Assembly (NCBI RefSeq): GCF_011174705.1
Contig: NZ_JAANIJ010000001.1
Location: 1,736,001 to 1,800,000, forward strand
Direction: 5' to 3'
Source: Tessaracoccus coleopterorum
GTDB lineage: Bacteria; Actinomycetota; Actinomycetes; Propionibacteriales; Propionibacteriaceae
DNA length: 64,000 bases
Under the pieces are notes generated by a model that searched no databases, had not been told where the DNA came from, and was given only the letters and a program-made list of their open reading frames with translations. A program made the position numbers and the translations under genes. Positions 51,978 to 60,741 of the stretch are shown here, one piece after another (position 1 is the first letter of the stretch; the number at the start of each line of letters is the position of its first letter).

Positions 51978-52609
51978 ATGTTCCGTGCCGATGATGTGAT
52001 CGAGCTACTGCCCGGCCTCGCGGGGAGCGCCCCGTCTTCCACTCCGAAGCCGACTTCCAGCAGGCTCTCGCGTGGGCGATCCACGTGGCGCATCCCGGCC
52101 TTCGTGTGCGGCTGGAGACCCGGCCGGTGAAGGGCGCGCACCTCGATCTGCTCGTCACTGACCCGACCGACGGCGGATCCCTCGCGATCGAGTTGAAGTA
52201 CCTCACCGACAAGTGGGAGGGCGAAGTCGATGGGGAACAGTTCGCCCTGCTGCGGCAGTCTGCCCAGGACATCCGCGGCTACGACTGCGTCAAGGACATC
52301 GCCCGCGTCGAGAGACTCGTGGCGGCTGGATACGCGAAGGCCGGCCTCGTGCTCATTCTCGCCAACGACCCTTCGTACTGGCGAGCCCCTACACACGATC
52401 GCGTCACGAATGCAGACGCGTTTCGTCTCCACGACGGCCTGACCCTCACCGGCCCGCGCGCCTGGGGCCCGAGAACCGGGCCAGGGACAAGCGTAAGTCG
52501 CACCACACCCATCGACCTAGCGGGCATGTACACGCTGGCATGGCGGGACTACTCCGAGCTGCCCGGAACGCGCGGCCGGTTCCGCTACCTCGCCGTCCCT
52601 GTCACGTAG
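51978..52609 (+). CDS. PD-(D/E)XK nuclease-like protein (one frameshift)
   Basis: About 210 residues. The core reads HPGLRVRLETRPVKGAHLDL followed by LVTDPTDGGSLAIELKYLTD: an Asp in the HLDL strand and a later E-x-K (IELKY), the restriction-endonuclease-like signature. A helix with RVERLVAAGYAKAGLVLILA follows, then WRAPTHDRVTNADAF. A single indel lies near 52030. Related actinobacterial proteins of this size are annotated only as hypothetical. It may be a stand-alone nuclease of the island's defence cargo. Inference. Confidence 0.55.
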
Positions 52610-52745
52610 CTTGCCAGTCCCTGTTGCGCGGCCAGGGCGCATCGTTGGACGTGCCTGACCGCGGTGCCGGGCCGGACCCGACCCGACACCTGACCGGTGG
52701 TGGTGGCGACAGGTAGCGCCAACCGAAATCTCATCTCCCCGGCCT

Positions 52746-52901
52746 GTGGTGGAGGGCTACGCTGCGAAGACCTGGACCGGCCCGTCCTCGTGCCGGATGA
52801 TTGGCGCCGACCAACCTCACGGGCAAGGACGTAGTACCTGGGACACCTCCGAAATCGTCGCCCCAGAGCTGTGGGAGAAGTTCCTACGGAAGGCTGACTG
52901 A
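52746..52901 (+). CDS. Small protein of unknown function
   Basis: A 51-residue reading frame from GTG 52746 (or 34 residues from ATG 52797), ending DTSEIVAPELWEKFLRKAD. It stops two bases before the next gene, suggesting a two-gene unit. No family recognised; the start is uncertain. Confidence 0.35.
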   Translation: MVEGYAAKTWTGPSSCRMIGADQPHGQGRSTWDTSEIVAPELWEKFLRKAD

Positions 52902-52903
52902 TC

Positions 52904-53116
52904 ATGGCTATGGACACCGAAATCATGAACAAGATTCTCACCGAGCTGGCCTTCGGGACCCTGAAGGCCGACTCGCGGTACGTCATCAACGAGGAGACCT
53001 CAAAGTTCTGGGACCAGTTGGTGGTAGAGATTGCCGCCATGCCGGAAGGGGCCATCATCGACGCCCCGTCGGAGATGCCTGACTTCCTGCCGCCCAGCGT
53101 TCCACCGATGAAGTGA
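52904..53116 (+). CDS. Small acidic protein of unknown function
   Basis: An intact 70-residue protein: MAMDTEIMNKILTELAFGTL, then SRYVINEETSKFWDQLVVEI and a Pro-rich end (DFLPPSVPPMK). It follows the small gene at 52746 by two bases. No family recognised. It looks like a small cytoplasmic helical protein. Confidence 0.5.
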   Translation: MAMDTEIMNKILTELAFGTLKADSRYVINEETSKFWDQLVVEIAAMPEGAIIDAPSEMPDFLPPSVPPMK

Positions 53117-53255
53117 CCGAGCCCCTCACCCTCGCCGCCTAAAGGACGACTGGGTGAAGGGCCTGGCAGGGAAGCTCGGGCTGAGCCTTCCTTCTGATCT
53201 CGCCGAGCCGTGGGAGGCCCCGGATTACAGCTCGCAGGCCACCCCGACCGCGACG

Positions 53256-53284
53256 AAATGACATAACGTGGCTTCTCGGCCAGT
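53256..53284 (+). repeat. 29-bp direct repeat, copy 1
   Basis: GACATAA and TTCTCGGCCAG are shared with copy 2 at 54898-54926; 25 of 29 positions match. The copies bracket the 53.3-54.9 kb genes, including the UDG-like gene. Confidence 0.6.
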
Positions 53285-53361
53285 GTCCCAGCCAGGCGGA
53301 GCTCGCCCCCGCGATAGGGCTGGTTCGCCATGCGGCATGGCTCTTGTTGGATAATGGCGAC

Positions 53362-53785
53362 ATGGACGAAAGCCAGCTCCTGCTCCCCACCGTCGATGAG
53401 TATGTCCGAGCCTTCGAAGCAGCGGATCGCGCGGGAAGATCACTCCGAAGCAGCGGGAGATGCTGATCTTCCATCACTCGCAAGCAGCGCGGGCAGTCTC
53501 GGCGAGGGTCCTTGCGGAGTCGGTCGGCTATGCCAACTACAACGCGGCTAATCTCCACTACGGGAAGCTGGGCGGCACGATCATCGAGGCGCTTGGTGGC
53601 GTCTACGGGACACCGAGGTTGGCGTCCTCGTAGACTTCGTGCACCCGAATCAAGCTGCAAACGCTGAATTCCTGTGGGTCATGAGGGAGCGGGTGGCGAT
53701 CGCTTTGGAGGAGCTTGGCTGGGTGCCGAGGGTATCCAAGTACCTCTACCCTCACGCGGCGCTGAGGCTTCCGCGTTCGGAATAG
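53362..53785 (+). CDS. Hypothetical protein, HNH-associated-like (frameshifted)
   Basis: About 141 residues. MDESQLLLPTVDEYVRAFEA is followed after one indel (53437) by ITPKQREMLIFHHSQAARAV and VGYANYNAANLHYGKLGG, and after a second (53625) by LVDFVHPNQAANAEFLWVMR and LPRSE. The motif VGYANYNAANLHYGKLG occurs in a domain that often accompanies HNH nucleases in bacteria, but no nuclease motif is present here. Function unknown. Confidence 0.5.
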
Positions 53786-53845
53786 TAGCCCCGGTTGTTG
53801 GGGCAGGGATCTCGCGCCCTCGTTGATTCAGTTCGATGGATTCTC

Positions 53846-53926
53846 ATGAATGACCACGGCGACGAGGGTCGGGCCGTCGCGGCCTTCAGGGTCGTCTACT
53901 TCGACGAAAGGGAGGAGCAGAAGTGA
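53846..53926 (+). CDS. Short open frame coupled to the UDG-like gene
   Basis: From ATG 53846 it encodes 26 residues (MNDHGDEGRAVAAFRVVYFD, then EREEQK) and ends inside the start of the next gene (GTGA). The frame also stays open upstream to about 53789. It may be a leader peptide or the tail of a degraded gene. Confidence 0.3.
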   Translation: MNDHGDEGRAVAAFRVVYFDEREEQK

Positions 53927-54590
53927 GCGCCACCGAGCCAGGGGTGGAGGGATTTGCTGCGCTGATCCCCGAGGAAATGTTGGACGTTCCGGGACACGCG
54001 TTCTACACCGGCGAAGCGGGCTTCACTGGTCAGAAACCCCTCTACCTCCTGGGTCTCAACCCCGGCGGGGACGGCGCTGAGACAGTCCGTCAACAGTTCC
54101 AGCAGCTCAAGGTCGCCCACAGCGCCTACTCGGCCTACGTCACGCACACGTGTAAGCCGGCCGCCCGCATTGACCACAACGTTCTCCACCTGCTTCGCAA
54201 GGTGTCCCTCCAAGCGACTGAGGTTCCGGCGAGCTGCCTGGTGTTCTCTCGGACGCGTGCTGAGGCGGACATTGCTAAGGAGTTCGACAGATTGGCCGCG
54301 CTCTGCTGGCCCTTCCACGAGGCCGTCATTCGTACCCTCGGCGTGAAGGTCGTCGTCTGCTTCGGCAAGAGTGCCGGCGAGTTCGTCCGTCGGCAGTACG
54401 GCGCCCATCACGAGATCGACCATTTCACTGAGCGGAACAACCGCGGTTGGCGGAGCACGACACATCGTGCTCCTGGGGACTGAAGATCGTCACCGTGACT
54501 CATCCGTCGCGTGCCGACTGGCGCAACCCGTTGGCCGATGTCTCACCACTGGTGGCGCGAGCACTCGAGGACGGCCAGAAGCTGTCCTGA
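53923..54590 (+). CDS. Uracil-DNA glycosylase-superfamily protein (one frameshift)
   Basis: About 222 residues. The fold's two signature loops are present: KPLYLLGLNPGGDGAETVRQ (motif A, GLNPG) and VTHPSRADWRNP (motif B, HPS) near the end, with a KVVVCFGKSAGEFVRR strand between. The spacing fits UDG-like proteins that are not classical Ung. One indel near 54475 moves the last ~35 residues to another frame. Members act on damaged bases or as unknown island-borne enzymes; here the role is unassigned. Confidence 0.6.
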
Positions 54591-54610
54591 TTCATTTCCA
54601 CGGTGAAGGC

Positions 54611-54656
54611 TTGACGCCATCGGTGGGTAGCAGAATCCACCCACCGATGGCGTCAA
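54611..54656. repeat. Perfect 18-bp inverted repeat, terminator-like
   Basis: TTGACGCCATCGGTGGGT and ACCCACCGATGGCGTCAA pair perfectly around a 10-base loop, starting 20 bases after the UDG-like gene. It could be its transcription stop or a recombination site. No U tract follows. Confidence 0.6.
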
Positions 54657-54897
54657 CGTGTCGTCCGCTGTGACACTTCAATGCCATCCCCCGCGACATA
54701 CCGGGGAGATGAGCGTGCTCTAAGCGCAGGTGGAGCCGCGCTGGTCGGCGGTCAACGCCAAGACGCGAGGGCTGTCCCTCACGTGCATGTCATTGCTGTC
54801 ACATGGATGTCATCCGCTGTCACGGACGATGTCCAACTGTCATCCCTCTCGTCACCCAACAGGTGTCAAGAGGTGTCTGAGGGGGCGCGATCGAGAT

Positions 54898-54926
54898 GAA
54901 GTGACATAAGGTAGGTTCTCGGCCAG
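54898..54926 (+). repeat. 29-bp direct repeat, copy 2
   Basis: Matches 53256-53284 at 25 of 29 positions, in the same orientation. Confidence 0.6.
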
Positions 54927-55103
54927 GAGTTCCACGGCGCTGTCGCCCTGCAGGTGCGACCCGCGCGTGATCGGCGCCGAGCGTGACATGGTGGGATGCG
55001 GCGTCATTCCTTCTGACACGGCATCTCAGCTAGGAATATGGCGACGAGGAACCCGATGTCACAGCAGTCGGCGCTGAGCGAAGGCTGCGCAGCAGGTAAC
55101 GTG

Positions 55104-55331
55104 ATGCGCACGGCGCGCAGGCGAAGGAGTTCAGGAGTGGTGCGATTCACCCTCGAACTGCTCACCGGCCTCGCCGTCGCGGCGATCGTCACCGCGATCG
55201 TCATGGTCACGATGTTCTACCTCGGCCCCTGGGCCGATCCACCTGGGATGGACGAACTCTGGTGGCTGCTCGCTGCAGCGGCGGTCCTACTCGCGTCTTG
55301 GCGATGGTGGGCACGCCGACGAACACCTTGA
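55104..55331 (+). CDS. Small two-helix membrane protein
   Basis: From ATG 55104, a protein of 75 residues: a basic start (MRTARRRRSSGVVRF), helix 1 (LTGLAVAAIVTAIVMVTMFY), a short loop with Trp/Pro, and helix 2 (LWWLLAAAAVLLASWRWW). A longer start at 55038 is possible but adds an unlikely tail. No family recognised. Confidence 0.5.
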   Translation: MRTARRRRSSGVVRFTLELLTGLAVAAIVTAIVMVTMFYLGPWADPPGMDELWWLLAAAAVLLASWRWWARRRTP

Positions 55332-55352
55332 ACACGTGAGCACCACCCATCG

Positions 55353-55881
55353 CGGCAAGAGCGGATGGATCATCCTTTGGCTGTAGGGACCTCGACCGGG
55401 GTCAGGATGAGCCCTTCGTGGGTCACCGTGGATCCGAGGACCGCGTCGGAACGGTCCAGGAAAGTGACGTCAACGTTCCCCAACCGCGTGAATCTCACCG
55501 TGTCCCGAGCGGATCTGATACGTACTCAAAAAGGCCGCCGAGATCGATCAGTGCGCGAAGGATGGCACGGTCGTAGCGGTAACGGTGCAAGACGGCGCGC
55601 GGGTGCGGTCGCGGGTACCCGGGACGCGCACCGACCCCCTCTTGGCGGGCGGGAACCAGCCATGCAAGCTCGAGTGTCAACGGGTGACTAACGTCACTGT
55701 CGTGAAAGAGCAACTCGATGGTCGTGGCCCTGGGCCGGAGCGATTGCATCCATGCCACTTGGCCCGCCCGGTCCAGGCCGGGGATCGCAAGAAGGTCAGC
55801 GTTCGTGCTCACCAGCCCTCCTCCATCCAGACCACCAGCCTCGCCTGAGCGTAGGGGAATCTAACCATCGGAACGCGGCAT
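55353..55881. repeat. 528-bp direct repeat, copy 1
   Basis: Nearly identical to 59611-60138, in the same orientation, with only scattered differences (single bases and one- to two-base indels). It contains one complete gene on the minus strand plus ~40-70 bp of promoter-side sequence. The two copies enclose 3.7 kb. Confidence 0.95.
55370..55812 (-). CDS. Hypothetical protein, duplicated gene copy 1 (one frameshift)
   Basis: GTG 55812 begins MSTNADLLAIPGLDRAGQVA, then DVSHPLTLELAWLVPARQEG and YRYDRAIVRALIDLGGLFEY. After a one-base loss at 55503 (three Cs where copy 2 has four) the rest (DTVRFTRLGNVDVTFLDRSD, VEVPTAKG) lies in another frame. The intact protein would have 147 residues. No family recognised. 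Confidence 0.6.
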
Positions 55882-56095
55882 GACCGGATGTTGGGGGCGC
55901 CACCTTCGGCGCGTCGCTGGTATTGATGGCCCCGGCGAGCCAGCGATCCGCATCCGAGCGTCAGAGGCGTTTCAGAGGCGAGGGCGCCGAGGCTGTCGCT
56001 GATCTGGCCCGCGTCCGTGAGAGGGTCGATCAGGAAGAGGTCGAAGCCAGCGACTTGAGAGACTCCCATCGAGAGGACCGTGCGCGAGCACAACC

Positions 56096-56497
56096 ATGAC
56101 TGAGTATGCGGATACATCACCCGGCATTGCGCTAGTCGCTCTGCTGCTGCTCCCCACGCTGGTCATCGCTTCTACGACGGCCAGCCTGGTGTCCCTGCGG
56201 CGCGTGGGTCTAGCCCGACACCGGTGGCGACTCGCCCTGACAGGAGGCCTCCTCGCGCTCACGGTCTTCGTCATCATGCTCTGGGCTCCCGTAGTCCCGC
56301 AGGAAACGGGCGTCGACCTGTACTGCGATCAAGCCTTCCTGGCCATCACCTTGCACGGTTCATCCGGTAATGCCTTTCCGCAGTGGGCTGTCATGTGCAG
56401 ATCAGTCGCCGTTGGGCACCTGGTTGTCAGTGCCGGACTTACCGTCGCGTGGTTGGCATGGTGCCTAGTTCAGAAGGTCCGTGGTCGGAGGCGCTGA
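56096..56497 (+). CDS. Membrane protein of unknown function
   Basis: An intact 133-residue protein with three helices (GIALVALLLLPTLVIASTTA; ALTGGLLALTVFVIMLWAPV; LVVSAGLTVAWLAWCLVQKV) and a basic end. An extracellular loop carries two cysteines (LYCDQAF and VMCRSV) that may pair. No family recognised. Confidence 0.55.
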   Translation: MTEYADTSPGIALVALLLLPTLVIASTTASLVSLRRVGLARHRWRLALTGGLLALTVFVIMLWAPVVPQETGVDLYCDQAFLAITLHGSSGNAFPQWAVMCRSVAVGHLVVSAGLTVAWLAWCLVQKVRGRRR

Positions 56498-56802
56498 GCG
56501 GATTCCTGGTGTCCCGCGTGAAGGCCTGCACCAGCTGGAAGGCTCGTGCTGTGCGGCCTCCACCGCCAGGTCCGTCGGAAGGAGAGGTTGAGTCACGACG
56601 CTGGCGCGTTGGTCGTGAACGACCAAGGTGGTCGAAGTCGGAGTGCTGGGTGAGTTGGTGCGTTTCGCGACACCCCGGCCCCGATCAGACAGGTGGGTGG
56701 CAGTTGCGAAGAGACACGCAGCTCGCCGGTGCAGGCAGTGTCCTTCGGCGATGCGAGAGTGAGTTCGTCGGTGGTGGACCCGGTCAGGTCTACAGTCTCG
56801 TC
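56498..56802. other. Gene-free stretch
   Basis: 305 bases between two small plus-strand genes with no supported gene or clear site. Confidence 0.4.
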
Positions 56803-57174
56803 ATGGACAACAGGGGCGTGGCTTTGATTCTTTCCTGCTTGGTCGGCGTCGCGTCCACTACCGGCTGTGCGCTTCTTGCGGAGGAGTATGCGCGATATCC
56901 CTCGCCGGACGGGGACCGAACCCTGATTGTCCGCACGTGGGCCGACTGGATCGACCCCATGTACCCACTGCAACTCAAGCACGGCTGGTTCACCACCGAC
57001 TTGGGGTGCGTCAATGGTGACTACAGCGGAATCAACTCAGTTGAATGGCTCGATAACGCGACACTCCACATCGATCTGAGCGACGGCGGCGCCGGCGATA
57101 TCCCGGTTGTGCTCCGCTTCGACGGTGAACTGACTATCAGTGGCGATCCTGACGACCTGCTCCACTCGTGCTGA
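56803..57174 (+). CDS. Putative lipoprotein
   Basis: An intact 123-residue protein. A signal peptide (VALILSCLVGVASTTGC) ends in a lipobox-like TTGC, so Cys is probably lipidated. The mature part is beta-rich (SPDGDRTLIVRTWADW; VNGDYSGINSVEWLDNATLH; VVLRFDGELTISGDPDDL). It is anchored outside the cytoplasmic membrane. Function unknown. Confidence 0.6.
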   Translation: MDNRGVALILSCLVGVASTTGCALLAEEYARYPSPDGDRTLIVRTWADWIDPMYPLQLKHGWFTTDLGCVNGDYSGINSVEWLDNATLHIDLSDGGAGDIPVVLRFDGELTISGDPDDLLHSC

Positions 57175-57335
57175 CATCCCTCGGGTCCGCTGACTCAACC
57201 GAACGGCCAGAGCCGGGGGTCAGTGCGCCGGCTGCGAGAGTGCGGAGCCGGTGTCTGCTCCGCTCAGCGGCAGACATCCGGATGTTCAGACTGTGCGGAT
57301 GGGGTCTGGCTGGCCGGTGCTGAGAGGATGGGCGT

Positions 57336-57680
57336 GTGAGTGACATGCGTCGGAGACCGGGCAGTCTGCCGGTGGCGGTGGCAGGTCTCGTTGTGTCTCT
57401 TCTGCCTGGGTTGGCGGCGTTCCTGCCTGGGGTTGCGCGTGTGGTGTGGAACCTTGGTGATCCCATCCAGCGGACCTATCTGACGGTCCCGCGGGTGGCG
57501 CTGCTGATCTTTCTCCTGGCTGTTGTCCTCGCGCCCTTCGTGGGAGCCGTCGCCTGTCTGGTCCTCGCACATCGCCGTGGCCTCTCGTGGTCGAGCGCGG
57601 TGTGGGTGGCCTCGCTAGTTGCGCTCGGGCTGGGCATGTTCGCGGTCTACGCGGTGTCCATGACCGGAGGTGGGTTCTGA
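57336..57680 (+). CDS. Membrane protein of unknown function
   Basis: An intact 114-residue protein with three helices (LPVAVAGLVVSLLPGLAAFL; RVALLIFLLAVVLAPFVGAV; AVWVASLVALGLGMFAVYAV), starting GTG. The stop shares a base with the start of the next gene (TGATG), so the two are coupled. Confidence 0.55.
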   Translation: MSDMRRRPGSLPVAVAGLVVSLLPGLAAFLPGVARVVWNLGDPIQRTYLTVPRVALLIFLLAVVLAPFVGAVACLVLAHRRGLSWSSAVWVASLVALGLGMFAVYAVSMTGGGF

Positions 57681-58894
57681 TGCGCCTCCACGGCGGCTGT
57701 CTCAGGGTGGTCGCTCATGGTCGCTGCGTTGATCGGGATAATGCCGCTGTGAGTGTTCGTGTGCGGGGGATGGAGCTGTGGCCGGATGGCGGTCGAGTCG
57801 GCCGGCCCTGGGTCGAAGGGGCGCGAGGCGGTGATGCCCTCGCCCGCGCGGGTGCGCCGATCAAGACTCAACTGGGAGAACTGCTGACCGGCCATGAGAT
57901 TCGGCTGCGTTCGACACTACTGAGGGTCCAGGTCGACGATGTGCCGGCACCTGGACCCGCAGTGGTGGTCACGGTGTTCGACGACATCCCAGGCGGATTC
58001 GAGACGGCGCGGGTGGCCGTCCCTGACAGCGTGGCCGATCTGGACCCGGCGGCCCGGTGGTGGCTGGCGTTGCAGGTACTCCTGGAGACCGCCTCAGCAC
58101 TCCAACAAGGAACCGGAGACGGGTTCGATCGGCAACAGATCGAAGCCGAGATGCTGGCACGCGGAGCAACGGCGGTAGCCGCTTCGCGGTGGATCTCAGC
58201 CCCGGGTCGCCGGCACCGCGCTCGTGTGTTGACAGTCCTGCCCGTGGACCAGCCGCGGCGGAGCTGGATCGACGTCCTAGACGCCCGCACGGGCCAGCTC
58301 GTGGGCGCCAGCCCGACCGCCTCGGCCGTGGAGGCCGCGGCTAGTTTGCCCCTCAGCCCCGCGGTGGACCAGCGCCACAAGCGTGTCTACCTCGTTGCTC
58401 GTGGATCACGGTGCGCTCACCCTGGACGTCGAGGAGCTGACCGTCGACCTCGATGCTCTGTCTCCAGCACAGACAGCCCCTCAGTGCCCCTGGCTACCGC
58501 GCCCGCGACCCCACCCATCGAGGTGCGCCATTTCTCCACCAACGATCCGACGCGTCCCAGCGTGGTCGAGTTCGGCGGCATCAACGGTGAACCACATCGC
58601 CTCTCAGCCGCGCACCGGCGCGCCTGGGCGCCCTGGAACCCGCCCACGGGCCCGGTTGACGTCCTGGTGGAAGACCTCCGGCCTAGCGACCCTCCACCTC
58701 TCAGCCTCCACCACCACGACCGGAGAGCCTGCGCGGGTGGTCACTCAGCGCGACGGCCGCGACCTGTGGGTGGACGTGGCAATCGACCCCAACAAGCCCA
58801 GCAGCTCGAACCGGACGAGGTCGCCCAACAGGCACTCCGCCAGGCTGTCGCCAGCGCGGCCCGCCGCGCCAGAATCCCACCCTGCACCATCTAG
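57680..58894 (+). CDS. Large hypothetical protein (frameshifted)
   Basis: About 404 residues, coupled to the small membrane protein upstream. The readable stretches are IKTQLGELLTGHEIRLRSTL, ARWWLALQVLLETASALQQG, SRWISAPGRRHRARVLTVLP and, after indels near 58400, 58480 and 58700, SVVEFGGINGEPHRLSAAHR and PDEVAQQALRQAVASAARRA. It looks cytoplasmic and soluble. No family recognised. Typical of orphan cargo on islands. Confidence 0.45.
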   Translation: MRLHGGCLRVVAHGRCVDRDNAAVSVRVRGMELWPDGGRVGRPWVEGARGGDALARAGAPIKTQLGELLTGHEIRLRSTLLRVQVDDVPAPGPAVVVTVFDDIPGGFETARVAVPDSVADLDPAARWWLALQVLLETASALQQGTGDGFDRQQIEAEMLARGATAVAASRWISAPGRRHRARVLTVLPVDQPRRSWIDVLDARTGQLVGASPTASAVEAAASLPLSPAVDQRHKRVYLVARGSRCAHPGRRGADRRPRCSVSSTDSPSVPLATAPATPPIEVRHFSTNDPTRPSVVEFGGINGEPHRLSAAHRRAWAPWNPPTGPVDVLVEDLRPSDPPPLSLHHHDRRACAGGHSARRPRPVGGRGNRPQQAQQLEPDEVAQQALRQAVASAARRARIPPCTI

Positions 58895-59053
58895 GTGATC
58901 CCCACCAGGCACGACAACCGCCTCGACGCGGCAGATCCGCGCGTTCCCTCGGGCATCCAGCTGGTGCTGGACCCCCTGTCTGCTGTGACTCCTCGAATCC
59001 CTGTGATGCAAGCACCGTGGAGTGCTCGCTGGGCACAGCGACCCACCCTCTTG

Positions 59054-59182
59054 CTAATCCCGAGCGCGCACCCGCCCTCGGAAACTGAGGCCGCGACGGC
59101 CATGGAGCACGACAGCCGCAGTCATCAGTGCCAGGATGATCGCGAAGTACACCCCGTAGACCACGAGGTAGATCACGAGCAT
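59054..59182 (-). CDS. Small single-helix membrane protein
   Basis: A 42-residue frame: MLVIYLVVYGVYFAIILALM, then TAAVVLHGRRGLSFRGRVRA. It is one hydrophobic helix with a basic tail, and its start overlaps the end of the upstream membrane protein (10 bases). Unassigned. Confidence 0.4.
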   Translation of the reverse strand: MLVIYLVVYGVYFAIILALMTAAVVLHGRRGLSFRGRVRARD

Positions 59183-59473
59183 TTGCCACCCCTGTCGTCC
59201 CACACGATGAGGATCGGAAGGATGGTCATCGCCGCAGCCGTTACCCCACCGGCTACGAGGGCCGCCCATCCAGAGGGTGGACGCCAGGCCAGATAGGTGA
59301 CTCCCGATAGAGCTGCCAGCACAGTGCAACCCAGCGACAGGCTCGACCACGCCAATGGCGTTTCGACAGGTCCTCCCACCACCAGGTGGGCCAGGGTAGG
59401 AACCGCCAACATGATTCCCGCTGCCGCCACGATGGCTGCAGCAAATCGGGCGGGAAGGGGAAGGCTTCTTCAT
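59173..59473 (-). CDS. Small membrane protein (one frameshift)
   Basis: About 100 residues with three hydrophobic helices (GIMLAVPTLAHLVVGGPVET; SLSLGCTVLAALSGVTYLAW; WAALVAGGVTAAAMTILPIL). The ATG at 59473 gives MKK before an indel near 59455. It overlaps the next small gene. No family recognised. Confidence 0.45.
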
Positions 59474-59610
59474 AGCAACAGCATGGACCATCCCAGCCAG
59501 CGACCGAATAGAGCCCCGGGAAGACATCTCCGCCTCGCGCGCCGGGGCCCTGTTCTGGGCCACGGACCGGTCTATCGTCGCGTCTTCTTATTACTGAACC
59601 AGCATGACAG

Positions 59611-60138
59611 CGGCAAGAGCGGATGTATCATCCTTTGGCTGTAGGGACCTCGACCGGGGTCAGGATGAGCCCTTCGTGGGTCACCGTGGATCCGAGGACC
59701 GCGTCGGAACGGTCCAGGAAAGTGACGTCAACGTTCCCCAACCGCGTGAATCTCACCGTGTCCCCGAGCGGATCTGATACGTACTCAAAAAGGCCGCCGA
59801 GATCGATCAGCGCGCGAACGATGGCACGGTCGTAGCGGTAACGGTGCAAGACGGCGCGCGGGTGCGGTCGCGGGTACCCGGGACGCGCACCGACCCCTCC
59901 TGGCGGGCGGGAACCAGCCATGCAAGCTCGAGTGTCAACGGGTGACTAACGTCACTGTCGTGAAAGAGCAACTCGATGGTCGTGGCCCTGGGCCGGAGCG
60001 ATTGCATCCATGCCACTTGGCCCGCCCGGTCCAGGCCGGGGATCGCAAGAAGGTCAGCGTTCGTGCTCACCAGCCCTCCTCCATCCAGACCACCAGCCTC
60101 GCCTGAGCGTAGGGCATCTAACCATCGGAACGCGGCAT
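59611..60138. repeat. 528-bp direct repeat, copy 2
   Basis: Second copy of 55353-55881, same orientation. The promoter-side end differs by two bases (GGCATC here, GGGGAATC in copy 1). Confidence 0.95.
59628..60070 (-). CDS. Hypothetical protein, duplicated gene copy 2 (one frameshift)
   Basis: Same gene as at 55370-55812. Here the break is elsewhere: one base is missing in the run of Cs at about 59895 (ACCCCTCC against ACCCCCTC in copy 1). The C-terminal half (VSDPLGDTVRFTRLGNVDVT, VTHEGLILTPVEVPTAKG) reads intact. Each copy supplies what the other lost. Confidence 0.6.
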
Positions 60139-60150
60139 TTGCGGATGTTG

Positions 60151-60437
60151 TCAGGCGACGGGGTCGAGCCTGCGGACGGTGGGTATTCCGGCGGCACGCT
60201 CGGCCGCGAGGTCATAAGCCGACTGCAGGGCCAGCCAAACGCGGGCGGTACCAACGCCTGCTCCCTCCAGTCGAACAGCAAGGTTGGGGCTCACGCGGGC
60301 ATGGCCGTGCAGGACTCGGCTCAACGTCACCCGGGAGATCCCGAGCCTGGACGCGGCCTCCCCGACACTCAGCCCGAGGTCGGCCAGCACGTCCTCGCGA
60401 AGGATCTCGCCGGGATGGACCGGGTCCTCATCACCAT
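60151..60437 (-). CDS. higA: HigA-family antitoxin (one frameshift)
   Basis: About 95 residues. N-terminal DEDPVHPGEILREDVLADLG, then the helix-turn-helix VGEAASRLGISRVTLSRVLH, and RVSPNLAVRLEGAGVGTARV with WLALQSAYDLAAE, the Xre/HigA pattern. It binds and silences the HigB toxin and represses its own promoter. The ATG at 60437 needs one base (near 60425) to enter the main frame. It follows higB by 16 bases, the usual toxin-first order. Confidence 0.85.
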
Positions 60438-60453
60438 GTTGTCCACCTCCTGG

Positions 60454-60740
60454 TCAGTGGTAGTCCTGATAGTCGACGAGTTCGACGTCGCTCTCAACGA
60501 AGCGGAACGTCACTCGCCAGTTGCCGTTCACCCAGATCGACCAGTGCCCGGCCAGGTCCCCTTTGAGGGGTGGGTCCGAAACGACGGGATCGCGAGGTCG
60601 TCGGGGGTCTGTGCCACGTCCAGCAGCGACAAGATGCGAAGCAACTTGGGGATGTGAGTCGCTTGAACACCCTTCTTCGAACCGTCGCGATACAGCCGCT
60701 CCAGACCCTTGTGCCGGAAGCTGACGATCACAAAAACCAT
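60454..60740 (-). CDS. higB: HigB/RelE-family toxin (one frameshift)
   Basis: About 95 residues. It begins MVFVIVSFRHKGLERLYRDG and continues LRILSLLDVAQTPDDLAIPS, HPLKGDLAGHWSIWVNGNWR and VTFRFVESDVELVDYQDYH, a complete HigB mRNA-interferase pattern (RelE fold, active on ribosome-bound mRNA). One base is missing near 60560. The 24-bp palindrome just upstream of its ATG is the likely HigA operator. Confidence 0.85.
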
Positions 60741-60741
60741 C

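Larger units (their letters stand above)
54591..55103. other. Gene-poor stretch with repeats
   Basis: It holds the 18-bp inverted repeat, several scattered TGTCA(C/T) elements (54780-54880) and the second 29-bp repeat. No protein gene is supported. Confidence 0.5.

Noticed and set aside
53155..53262. A 35-residue open frame ending QATPTATK
   Set aside because: No good start or coupling; it may be the tail of a decayed gene, but support is too weak for a feature.
55911..56095. A minus-strand frame with resolvase-like appearance
   Set aside because: Only a short stretch, no catalytic motif, overlaps the duplicated gene's promoter.
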